Below, piece after piece: positions 33,338 to 44,496 of a stretch of 57,878 nucleotides of DNA. The notes below the pieces were generated by a model that saw only the letters and a list, made by a program, of their open reading frames with translations, had not been told where the DNA came from and did no database searches. Source of the stretch: CAZLMW01 sp964560875 (GTDB taxonomy: Bacteria; Myxococcota_A; UBA9042); the NCBI GenBank assembly GCA_964560875.1, contig CAZLMW010000044.1:1-57878 (forward strand), written 5' to 3'. Both the position numbers and the translations under genes were made by a program. Positions within the stretch are counted from its first letter, which is position 1; the number at the start of each line of letters is the position of its first letter.

Positions 33338-33379
33338 CTACGACGACCACCAACGCGAAGTGCGCAGCACTTCGCACTT

Positions 33380-33461
33380 GCGGAAGTGGCGGAACTGGTA
33401 GACGCGCGAGATTTAGGTTCTCGTGCCCATGGGCGTGGGGGTTCGAGTCCCCCCTTCCGCA
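33380..33461 (+). tRNA. tRNA-Leu (TAG)
   Basis: Class II tRNA with a long variable arm. Acceptor GCGGAAG pairs with CTTCCGC (33454-33460); anticodon loop ATTTAGG gives TAG; variable arm stem TGCCCATGGGCG; T-arm GGGGGTTCGAGTCCCCC. Discriminator A. CCA is not encoded, unlike the other three tRNAs nearby. It precedes tig by 34 bp and may share its transcript. Confidence 0.95.
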
Positions 33462-33495
33462 CCGCAGCAAGCATCCACCGGCATCGGAGGTAAGG

Positions 33496-34896
33496 ATGAA
33501 CGTCACCGTTGAAACCACCAACGACGTGCGTCGCAAGGTGACCCTCGTGGTCCCTGCGGCGGAAGTTTCCAAGATCTACAAGCAGGTCATCACCAAGGTC
33601 GGCAGCCGCGCCCGCATCAAGGGGTTTCGGCCCGGCAAAGCGCCTCGGCGGCTGCTCGAGCGACGGTTCGGGCCGATGATTCGCGAAGAGGTGCTCGACC
33701 GCGTGCTCACGCGCAACATCCCGGCCGCCATCGAAGAGGGCAAGCTGGAGCCGATGGGGCAGCCGGAGCTCGACGAGATCGGCGATCTCCGGGACGGCGA
33801 GGACTTGTCGGTGGCGTTTTCGGTCGAGGTCTTGCCGACGCTCGAGCTCACGGATTGGCAGGGCGCCGAGCTCGCGATCCCGACGTGCGAGGCCGATGAC
33901 CAGGATCTCGACCAGGAGCTGCAGAAGATCGCCGACAACTTCGGCGAGGTCGTCAGCGTGGATTCGGCGGACAACGACGCCGACCAGGTCCAGCTCACGT
34001 ACACGATCCATCGCGCCGAAGATGACGGCAGCGGCGACACGGGCGAGCCGATCGAGCGACGCTTCATGGTCGGCGGCAGCCATCCCGACGAGTGGGTCGA
34101 CGGCGCGATTCGCGGCGCGAAGGTTGGCGACACGTTCGAGGTTGACGAGTACACGCTCGAGGAAGACGACGAGCGCCCCGCCGCCGGCAAGGTCAAGGGC
34201 GAGATCCTTGGCATTCAGCGTCGCGTCGTGCCCGAGATCGACGATGGGCTGGCCAAGAAGGATGGTCGCTTCGAGACCCTCGATGAGCTCAAGGCCGACC
34301 TCAAAGCTGAGCAGGAGCGCCTTGCTGCCCGTCGCGCTGAGCAGTGGCGCCGCGACTTTGCGCTCGATCACGTCCTCAACGCCAACCCGTTTACGGTGCC
34401 CAGGGCGCTCATCGACCGGGAAGTCGACCACCGAATCGCCCGCACTTTTGGCCCACAGGCGTTGCAGAAGGGCAGCCAGTTGCACGGCTTGATGGGGCAG
34501 TTGCGCGACACCATGAAGCCCGAGGCCGTGACCAACGTCCGCCGCGCGCTCGTCGTCAAGCACCTCATCGAGAGCGGCGAGATCGACGTCACCGACGAGG
34601 AGATCGACGCGCAGCTCGACAAGATCGAGTCGGAGTTCAAGGAGCTGACCGACAAGGCGAAGGCACAGATGCGCAGCGACGACGGTCGCCAGCAGACGCG
34701 CGAGATGCTCCAGCAGGAGAAGGCCCTTGACGGTCTCCTCGCCGAGCTGAAGGTGACCGACGGCGATACGCTGCACCTGCGCGATCCCAACCCGTCGCTG
34801 CCGATCGAACAGCCCGAAGCGGCTGAGGACGAAGCCAACCCAGGTCACGGCGAAGAAGGCCACGTGCACGGCCCCAACTGCTCACACGATCATTGA
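33496..34896 (+). CDS. tig: Trigger factor with His-rich C-terminal tail
   Basis: 466-residue ribosome-bound chaperone and prolyl isomerase. The ribosome-binding domain ends with the signature RIKGFRPGKAPRRLLERRFG. The central domain (about 150-240) keeps the FKBP fold region (DQVQLTYTIHR...IRGAKVGDTFEVD) and the helical C-terminal domain follows (NPFTVPRALIDREVDHRI...MLQQEKALDGLLAEL). The last 20 residues, HGEEGHVHGPNCSHDH with preceding acids, form a His/Cys tail reminiscent of metal-binding SlyD tails and atypical for trigger factor. GGAGG lies five bases before ATG 33496. The longer upstream frame runs through tRNA-Leu and the repeat and is not real. Clusters with clpP and clpX as usual. 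Confidence 0.95.
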   Translation: MNVTVETTNDVRRKVTLVVPAAEVSKIYKQVITKVGSRARIKGFRPGKAPRRLLERRFGPMIREEVLDRVLTRNIPAAIEEGKLEPMGQPELDEIGDLRDGEDLSVAFSVEVLPTLELTDWQGAELAIPTCEADDQDLDQELQKIADNFGEVVSVDSADNDADQVQLTYTIHRAEDDGSGDTGEPIERRFMVGGSHPDEWVDGAIRGAKVGDTFEVDEYTLEEDDERPAAGKVKGEILGIQRRVVPEIDDGLAKKDGRFETLDELKADLKAEQERLAARRAEQWRRDFALDHVLNANPFTVPRALIDREVDHRIARTFGPQALQKGSQLHGLMGQLRDTMKPEAVTNVRRALVVKHLIESGEIDVTDEEIDAQLDKIESEFKELTDKAKAQMRSDDGRQQTREMLQQEKALDGLLAELKVTDGDTLHLRDPNPSLPIEQPEAAEDEANPGHGEEGHVHGPNCSHDH

Positions 34897-35001
34897 TCAC
34901 GCCATTGACAGGGACCGCCGATCGCCTTGTGTGTTCGGGAACAACGGACCCTTTCCGCTGGTTCCAGCCTTGATGAAGCCCTGAAAACGGAGCGCGACGA
35001 C

Positions 35002-35610
35002 ATGCAGCCAAAGGCCAACTGGGTCATCCCAACCGTCATCGAGTCGACCCCCCGCGGCGAACGCGAGTGGGGCATCTATTCGCGCCTGCTTCGCGACCGG
35101 ATCGTGTTCCTGGGCAGCGAGGTGACCGACGGCCTGGCCAACTCGATCATCGCGCAGCTGCTCGTGTTGGAGAGCGAGGATCCGAAAAAGGAGATCTCGC
35201 TGTACATCAACAGCCCGGGTGGTTCGGTGACCGCCGGTCTCGCGATCTACGACACCATGCAGTACATCAACGCGCCGGTCTCGACGATCTGCATCGGCCA
35301 GGCGTACTCGATGGCCGCGGTGCTTCTTTGCGCCGGGACAAAGGGGCGGCGCCACATGCTTCCGCACGGCCGCGTGATGTTGCACCAGCCGCTGGGCGGC
35401 TTTTCCGGCCAGGCGACCGACATCGATATCCAGGCGCGCGAGATGCTGCGGATCAAGCAGATGCTCAACGATATCGTGTCGCGGCACACCGGCCAGGACG
35501 CCGACAAAGTCAAGATCGACACCGACCGCGACTACTACATGGGTGCCGACGAGGCCGCCGAATACGGTCTGATCGACCAGGTGGTGCGTCGCGAGGAGCC
35601 CAAGCTCTGA
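35002..35610 (+). CDS. clpP: ATP-dependent Clp protease proteolytic subunit
   Basis: 202 residues, normal length. Catalytic triad visible: Ser103 in GQAYSMAAVLL, His128 in RVMLHQPLGG and Asp177 in TDRDYYMGADEAAEYGLID. The handle and cleft segments (YINSPGGSVTAGLAIYDTMQYI) are conserved. The usual GQAASMG motif is here GQAYSMA. ClpP forms the barrel that degrades proteins unfolded by ClpX, encoded 152 bp downstream. Start ATG 35002 with GGAG nine bases upstream. Confidence 0.97.
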   Translation: MQPKANWVIPTVIESTPRGEREWGIYSRLLRDRIVFLGSEVTDGLANSIIAQLLVLESEDPKKEISLYINSPGGSVTAGLAIYDTMQYINAPVSTICIGQAYSMAAVLLCAGTKGRRHMLPHGRVMLHQPLGGFSGQATDIDIQAREMLRIKQMLNDIVSRHTGQDADKVKIDTDRDYYMGADEAAEYGLIDQVVRREEPKL

Positions 35611-35687
35611 GCGGCGAAAAGCGTTGCGCGGGCAGAGGTCGCGGCGGGTCTGTTGACCTCGGCGCCGCAGCAAAAAACCAAAGAGTT

Positions 35688-35717
35688 TTGACCCTCAGGT
35701 GGGCGCGTCGCTACCAT
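35688..35717 (+). promoter_or_regulatory. Possible promoter of clpX
   Basis: TTGACC, 18-bp spacer, TACCAT, 45 bp upstream of the clpX start, in a 151-bp intergenic region. The -35 is good and the -10 moderate. It would allow clpX expression apart from clpP. Confidence 0.35.
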
Positions 35718-35761
35718 CGATGGAGCACCAACGCCCGGGTTGACGGGTTGGGAAGGATTGC

Positions 35762-37015
35762 ATGAGCGACCGTCGGCGAGACAACGGCAACCTCAGCTGC
35801 TCCTTCTGCGGCAAGTCCCAGAAGGAAGTGAAGAAGCTGATCGCGGGGCCGACCGTCTACATCTGCGACGAGTGCATCGCGCTGTGCAACGACATTATCG
35901 CCGAGGAAGTAGACCGCGACGAAAAGGTCCCTGCGCTGGCGTCGGTGCCCAAGCCCAAGGAGCTGCGCGCGATTCTCGACGAGTACGTTGTTGGCCAGGA
36001 CCTCGCCAAGAAGGTGCTCTCGGTCGCCGTCTACAACCACTATAAGCGCATCGATTACCGCGGCGCCAAGCGCAACGATGTCGAGCTCGCCAAGTCCAAC
36101 GTGATGCTCATCGGGCCGACCGGATCGGGCAAAACGCTGCTCGCGCAGACCCTCGCGCGGGTGCTGAAGGTGCCGTTTACGATCGTCGACGCGACCACGC
36201 TCACCGAAGCCGGCTACGTCGGTGAAGACGTCGAAAATATCATTGTGCGCCTGCTCGAAAACGCCGACCACGATGTCGACGCCGCCATGCGCGGGATCGT
36301 CTACATCGACGAGGTCGACAAGATCACGCGCAAGTCCGAGAACCCGTCGATCACCCGCGACGTGTCGGGCGAAGGCGTGCAGCAGGCGTTGCTCAAGATC
36401 CTCGAAGGCACGGTCGCCAACGTTCCGCCCAAGGGTGGTCGCAAGCACCCACAGCAGGAATTCATCCAGGTCGACACGACCAACATCCTGTTTATCTGCG
36501 GCGGCGCGTTCCAGGGGCTCGGCAAGATCATCGAACGCCGCGTCGGCAAGAAGACCATCGGTTTCGGCAAGGAATCGGAGATCGTCGACGACGCAAATAT
36601 CGGTGAACTGCTCAAGCAAGTGCAGCCCGAAGACCTGCTGAAGTTCGGCCTGATCCCCGAGTTCATCGGCCGCCTCCCCGTCCTGGCCACCCTCGGCGAG
36701 CTGGGTGAAGAAGCGCTGGTGAAGATCCTCGTGGATCCCAAGAACTCGCTGACCAAGCAGTACCGTCGCCTGTTCGAGCTCGACGGCATCGACCTCAAGT
36801 TCACCGATGACGCTCTGCGCGCCGCGGCCCGCAGGGCGCTCGACCTCAAGACCGGCGCTCGCGGTCTGCGCGCTATCATGGAAGAGGCGATGCTCGACTG
36901 CATGTACGAGATCCCGGGCAGCACAAGCGTGCGCGAGGTCGTCATCGACGAGGAAACCGTCCTGTCGGGCAAGTACCCGCTCGTCGGCCTGCAAAAAGAA
37001 GCCGCATCCGCGTAG
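35762..37015 (+). CDS. clpX: ATP-dependent Clp protease ATP-binding subunit ClpX
   Basis: 417 residues, normal length. N-terminal zinc finger with Cys13, Cys16, Cys35 and Cys38 (CSFCGKS...YICDECIALC). Walker A GPTGSGKT at 118-125, pore loop GYVGED, Walker B IVYIDEVDKI, sensor and C-terminal domain with RLPVLATLGELGEEALVKIL and KTGARGLRAIMEEAMLDCMYEIP. It unfolds substrates and feeds them to ClpP. ATG 35762 follows GGGAAGGATTGC. Confidence 0.98.
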   Translation: MSDRRRDNGNLSCSFCGKSQKEVKKLIAGPTVYICDECIALCNDIIAEEVDRDEKVPALASVPKPKELRAILDEYVVGQDLAKKVLSVAVYNHYKRIDYRGAKRNDVELAKSNVMLIGPTGSGKTLLAQTLARVLKVPFTIVDATTLTEAGYVGEDVENIIVRLLENADHDVDAAMRGIVYIDEVDKITRKSENPSITRDVSGEGVQQALLKILEGTVANVPPKGGRKHPQQEFIQVDTTNILFICGGAFQGLGKIIERRVGKKTIGFGKESEIVDDANIGELLKQVQPEDLLKFGLIPEFIGRLPVLATLGELGEEALVKILVDPKNSLTKQYRRLFELDGIDLKFTDDALRAAARRALDLKTGARGLRAIMEEAMLDCMYEIPGSTSVREVVIDEETVLSGKYPLVGLQKEAASA

Positions 37016-37070
37016 CAACTCGTTTGTCCTCGCGACTTGAAAGCCGCCCGTCCGCGCGGTATGCGGCGCC

Positions 37071-38294
37071 ATGACTTCGCGACGGCTCGACAACCTGACG
37101 ACACGACTGGTGACAGCTGCAACGGCCGCTGCATTGCTCGTTACCGCGCCCTCCTGCGGCAAAGAACCCGCGCCGATTCAGCCGCCCGGAGAGGCGCCTG
37201 CGGCCAAGACCGCGCCTGCGTCGGCAAAGAAGGCTCGCGGCTCAAAGCGTGGCCGCGCCGTCCCTGACCCCGTGCCAGCCGCTGCTGGAGCCACGCCAGG
37301 CGATGTCGTTCCCCCGCTACCCACGCCGGCTCCCAGGTTGTTCGACGGCACCACATCCGCCGCGGCGCTGCCCGACGTTTCGTGTGAGGAGCTCGCGCCC
37401 GAGAAGGGGTTTGTGCTCACCCGCAAGCTCGAGGTGTTGACGCCCCCGGCCAAGAAAGGCGACGCGATCCAAACGCTCGAACTGTGTCTGTTTCACAAGT
37501 GGAACAAGCGCCTCGAAAACGAGATCGGGCAACGTACCGGTCGCCGCCATCACTTCGTCGCGGCGTTCCCCGGCTCGACCGCGGCGTCATGGACGAGCAA
37601 AGAGGTCCTGCGAACGGACCTCGGTCTCAACGAAGCGGGCGCCAAGGGTCTCGCGGCCGGTTGGGCCGCCATCGTACCGACGCGGGTGCCGAAGTGGCCG
37701 GCAGTCGCGGTTGTGTCCGCGCGGTTTTACGGCGGAGAGCTGGGTGAAGAGGTTCACTACCTGCGGCGGGCGCGGGTGCTCCTCAAATCCGGTGGGCGCT
37801 GGACCTGGGCTCCGCTGCATGAGCGCGCATTCGCAACCCTCGACCCGCGTCACCTCAAGGCCCGCTGCGCGGACACCGCCAACGCCGAAGCCGCGCCTTG
37901 TACCGACGTGAATGGACGCATCCTGCGCGCCGCCAAGCAGGCCGTGTCGCGGCTGAAAAAGCGCAAAGCTCGCCTCGCGGGTAAGGCCGACCGCAAAAGG
38001 AAGAGGTCCCGCAAGGGCGCCCCGAACGCCTACAAGGGCGATCCCGATCCGCAAGCAAGTTGGCTGCGCGATGGCCACAAGGCGCTCAACAAGGGCGACT
38101 CCAAGCTCGCGATCCGCAACGCCCTGCGCGTCTTCGCGGTGTGCGGCGAAACGTCTCGGCCCGCCGCCGACCTGATCAGCAAGGCCGCCAAACGCAGCAA
38201 GCTGAGCCTCGACCAGGTGCGGCCCAACCAGAAAGCGCACGATCTCTGCGCCCCGCTGCCGGACAAAGATCCGCCCAAAGAACGCAAGAAGTAG
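37071..38294 (+). CDS. Hypothetical lipoprotein
   Basis: 407 residues, predicted lipoprotein: TRLVTAATAAALLVTAPSC with Cys at about 29. A Pro/Ala/Lys linker to about residue 90 is followed by a compact domain with few Cys (DVSCEELAPEKGFVLTRKLEVL...LCLFHKWNKRLENEIGQRTGRRHHFVAAFPGS). The C-terminal third is very basic (KKRKARLAGKADRKRKRSRKG) and ends in a TPR-like helical piece (SWLRDGHKALNKGDSKLAIRNALRVFAVCG). Family not recognised. It starts 55 bp after clpX in the same direction; the Shine-Dalgarno is weak. Convergent with the next gene. Confidence 0.7.
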   Translation: MTSRRLDNLTTRLVTAATAAALLVTAPSCGKEPAPIQPPGEAPAAKTAPASAKKARGSKRGRAVPDPVPAAAGATPGDVVPPLPTPAPRLFDGTTSAAALPDVSCEELAPEKGFVLTRKLEVLTPPAKKGDAIQTLELCLFHKWNKRLENEIGQRTGRRHHFVAAFPGSTAASWTSKEVLRTDLGLNEAGAKGLAAGWAAIVPTRVPKWPAVAVVSARFYGGELGEEVHYLRRARVLLKSGGRWTWAPLHERAFATLDPRHLKARCADTANAEAAPCTDVNGRILRAAKQAVSRLKKRKARLAGKADRKRKRSRKGAPNAYKGDPDPQASWLRDGHKALNKGDSKLAIRNALRVFAVCGETSRPAADLISKAAKRSKLSLDQVRPNQKAHDLCAPLPDKDPPKERKK

Positions 38295-38324
38295 CGAAGG
38301 GCCTGCCGGTGTGCTGGGAGGGCG

Positions 38325-39368
38325 CTACGCGTCTTCGCGGGATGTGCCGTCGCACGACAGGACCAGGTCGGCCCCGAATGCGCCTGCGGGTGTGTGAAAG
38401 CCAGGCTCCACCTCACCGGCGAGCACGCGCTGGGCGATGCGAAGGCTGGCGTCGGCGGTGAAGGTATAGCCTTCGGGGGTGGCGATTCGGGCCTGGGCCA
38501 CGTTGCCGGCTGCGTCGCGCGCTTCACCCCATACGTACACGGTCACGCGTCTACGGGCTTCATCGCTGGGACCGGCGGGGCCTGCCTCGATGCGGTTGCG
38601 CAGAAATCGCTGCACGGGACCGGTCTGGAGCAGGCCACCCAAGGCGCCGGACAGGCGGGCGCCGACGCGCATCGAGGTGGGCATGGCCACCATCGTCGTG
38701 ATGTTGCCAACGCCGGTCGTGTAGTACGCGGTCGAAACGTCGCCCCATGGGATCGCGACCGCCTGCTGGATGCCGCCGGCGCCGAAATCGACTGTGCGCT
38801 GCTCGTGGGCGGGCGAGACCTCGGTGATCTTGCCGTCGCGTCGCACGTAGCCGGGCTTGCCGAGGTTTTCGACCGCGGTCTTGGCCGTCCCCTGCGACAT
38901 CGCGCCGCGGGTATAGAACGCCAAAGTGAGCTCGGTGGCCCCGGGCAGCTTGGCGCAGACGTACGCGGCCATGCAGTCGGTCGGGACAACATCGAACCCG
39001 ACGCCCGGCATGGCGACGATGCCGGCGGACCTGGCCTCTTCACCCCGGGCCGCGACCGCCTCGAAGACCTCGATCTCGCCGGTGATGTCCATGTAGTGCA
39101 CGCCGCGGGCAACGCAGGCGTCGAGCATCGGCCGGGAGGTGGCAGAAAACGGGCCCGCGCAATGGAGCACCGCGCCGACGCCATCGAGGTGATCGGCGGC
39201 GTCTTCGACCGAAAACACCCGGTGCTCCATGCCGACCTGTTCAGCGATCGCCGCCGTCTTGGCCTCGTTGCGTCCCGCGAGGATCAGTGAAACGCCACGC
39301 TGCGCTGCCAATTTGGCCGTCAGGGTGCCGGTATAGCCGTAGGCGCCGTAGAGCAGGATGGTGGGCAT
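38325..39368 (-). CDS. Saccharopine dehydrogenase-like NADP-binding oxidoreductase
   Basis: 347 residues. The N-terminus MPTILLYGAYGYTGTLTAKLAAQRGVSLILAGRN is a Rossmann fold of the saccharopine dehydrogenase-like (trans-acting enoyl reductase) family, followed by LHCAGPFSATSRPMLDACVARGVHYMDITGE, the family's second block. VGFDVVPTDCMAAYV and the C-terminal catalytic-like domain complete a full-length protein. The substrate is unknown; homologues act in lipid or polyketide metabolism. Single gene, divergent from the FadL-like gene. Start ATG 39368 is set by the Rossmann strand; no strong Shine-Dalgarno. Confidence 0.85.
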   Translation of the reverse strand: MPTILLYGAYGYTGTLTAKLAAQRGVSLILAGRNEAKTAAIAEQVGMEHRVFSVEDAADHLDGVGAVLHCAGPFSATSRPMLDACVARGVHYMDITGEIEVFEAVAARGEEARSAGIVAMPGVGFDVVPTDCMAAYVCAKLPGATELTLAFYTRGAMSQGTAKTAVENLGKPGYVRRDGKITEVSPAHEQRTVDFGAGGIQQAVAIPWGDVSTAYYTTGVGNITTMVAMPTSMRVGARLSGALGGLLQTGPVQRFLRNRIEAGPAGPSDEARRRVTVYVWGEARDAAGNVAQARIATPEGYTFTADASLRIAQRVLAGEVEPGFHTPAGAFGADLVLSCDGTSREDA

Positions 39369-39509
39369 GAGTCGGATCCGTATCGCGTCGGGGATGGCAT
39401 CGTCCTATCACAGCCGACCGCCGTTGTAGATCGCGGCTCGCCCAGCAGAGATCGTTGCACTTGTGGATGTTGCGCTCTTGAGCCAACTTGCAGCGAACAG
39501 GAGGCCGCC

Positions 39510-40817
39510 ATGAATCCCATCTTCGGCAGAATCGCCGCATCAACTGTCTGCGCACTCGCCGCGCTTACCTTCGTCGCCAGCCCCGCCCACGCGGGCAGCA
39601 TCGAGTACCTCAGCAACCTCTCCGCCGACTACATCCGCACGTTCAGTCGCAACGCCGCGACCGACGGAGCCGACGTCGCGCTGTATAACCCGGCCGGCAC
39701 GACGTGGCTCAAGGACGGCATCTACGTCCAGCTCAACAACCAGACCCTCATCGGCAAATACAACATCTCGTACGACGGCAAGGACTACCCGTCCGACATC
39801 ATGGTTCCGGCCCTGCCCTCGCTCATCGGCGCGTTCAAGATGGGCGATCTCGCGGTGTTCGGCGCGTTCTCGGTGCCCTCCGGTGGCGGCTCACTCGAAT
39901 ACAAAGAGGGCGTCCCATTCCTGCAGCCGCTCAAGCTCATCGTGGGCTCGAGCGACGACCCGAAAAACGGCTACTTCAAGGGCAGCTCGATCTTCTACGG
40001 CGGCACCCTCGGCGCGGCCTACAAGTTCAAGGACATGATCTCGGTGTCGCTTGGCGCGCGCTACGTCATGGTCAAGAAGCAGTACGAGGGCGGCGCCGAC
40101 TACGGCAGCACACGGGCCGAGCTCAACGCCAGCAAAGAAGCCGCGGGCCTCGGGTTCATCGCCGGACTCGCCGTGCAACCCGGATTCGGCCTGACGCTGG
40201 GTCTGCGCTACGAGACCCAGACCGACCTCGAATTCGAAGCGACCACCACGTCCAAGGGCCTCGGCAGCGAGGACTCGTGGAAGACCAACGCGCTCAGCTC
40301 GTTCCGCAACGGCGCCAAGGAGCAGCGTCCGATGCCGGCCGTTCTCGGTGGCGGCCTGGCGTGGTCGGCGATGGGCCTGACCGTCTCGGCGAGCTTTCAC
40401 TACTACATGACCGAAGCCGCCGACGCCGCCAAGGACGAGGCGGGCGACCCCAACACCGGTATCGGCGCGTACATCAAGAGCTGGGACGACGACTACGAAA
40501 ACGGCTGGGACCTCGGCGTCTCGGCCGAATACCAGTTGACCGAGGAGCTGCTTGTCTCGGTCGGCTACATCAAGGCCAAGATCGGCGGCAACGAGAAAAC
40601 CTATTCCGACTTCGAGTACGCGATGGACTCCAACTCGGTCGGCGGCGGCGTGCGCTACGGGTTGACCGATTCGCTCAACGTCACGGTCGCCATCTCGCGC
40701 ACCTTCTACGACGACGTGCAGAACAAGGAGCTGGGCCCGAAGATCCTCTACGCCGAGCCCGAGACCTTCTCCAAGTCGATCACCGACATCGCGCTGGGTC
40801 TGCAGTACCGCCTGTGA
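39510..40817 (+). CDS. FadL/OmpP1-family outer-membrane transporter
   Basis: 435 residues with a signal peptide ending SPAHA-G. The mature start GSIEYLSNLSADYIRTFSRNAATDGADVALYNPAGTTWL is the plug/hatch signature of FadL-like channels (the NAAxxx...DVALYNPAG motif). The remainder alternates amphipathic strands (FGAFSVPSGGG, GLTLGLRYETQTDLEF, LLVSVGYIKAKIGG) and ends in a terminal strand with aromatic pattern (DIALGLQYRL). It would import hydrophobic compounds. AGGAGG is six bases before ATG 39510. Confidence 0.85.
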   Translation: MNPIFGRIAASTVCALAALTFVASPAHAGSIEYLSNLSADYIRTFSRNAATDGADVALYNPAGTTWLKDGIYVQLNNQTLIGKYNISYDGKDYPSDIMVPALPSLIGAFKMGDLAVFGAFSVPSGGGSLEYKEGVPFLQPLKLIVGSSDDPKNGYFKGSSIFYGGTLGAAYKFKDMISVSLGARYVMVKKQYEGGADYGSTRAELNASKEAAGLGFIAGLAVQPGFGLTLGLRYETQTDLEFEATTTSKGLGSEDSWKTNALSSFRNGAKEQRPMPAVLGGGLAWSAMGLTVSASFHYYMTEAADAAKDEAGDPNTGIGAYIKSWDDDYENGWDLGVSAEYQLTEELLVSVGYIKAKIGGNEKTYSDFEYAMDSNSVGGGVRYGLTDSLNVTVAISRTFYDDVQNKELGPKILYAEPETFSKSITDIALGLQYRL

Positions 40818-40838
40818 TCGCTCGCGACGCCGCCTGAG

Positions 40839-40955
40839 ATGCCGGTGAGAAAAGGTGGCACCATCAATTGGGTGCGCCACGATCTGCAGGTCGAGTCGAT
40901 CGGCGAGGTCGACGTCAAGGGCAAGGGCCGTCTCGAGCTCTTCGGAGTCACCTGA
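40839..40955 (+). pseudogene. Remnant of a class III nucleotidyl cyclase C-terminus
   Basis: A 38-codon frame, MPVRKGGTINWVRHDLQVES then IGEVDVKGKGRLELFGVT, closed by TGA 40953-40955. The last part closely matches the end of class III adenylate/guanylate cyclase domains (LGEVxVKGKxxxxxVYxV). No catalytic region precedes it: the same frame holds the FadL-like stop 21 bp upstream. No Shine-Dalgarno. I read it as a decayed fragment left between fadL-like and sucA, or a chance resemblance in a short frame. The remaining 40956-41099 shows no gene. Confidence 0.45.
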
Positions 40956-41099
40956 CGCGACGTCGTGTTCGCCGCCCTCGAATCGATCTTGCCGCCCCCG
41001 CTGCACAACCGGTCGCGGCTTGTCGCCGGCTGTGTCATTTTTGCGATGCCCAAGTCCCTGTCCTGATGCGTCCCGAGCGACCCATCCACCGGAGCCGCC

Positions 41100-44444
<3,345 letters not shown>

Positions 44445-44496
44445 GTCGACGCGAACACGCTTTGGCGCTCAGGCGTCCCACGGCGCCCTGTTCGAA

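Noticed and set aside
33256..33495. Upstream extension of trigger factor
   Set aside because: Passes through a repeat unit and tRNA-Leu; GGAGG at ATG 33496 marks the true start.
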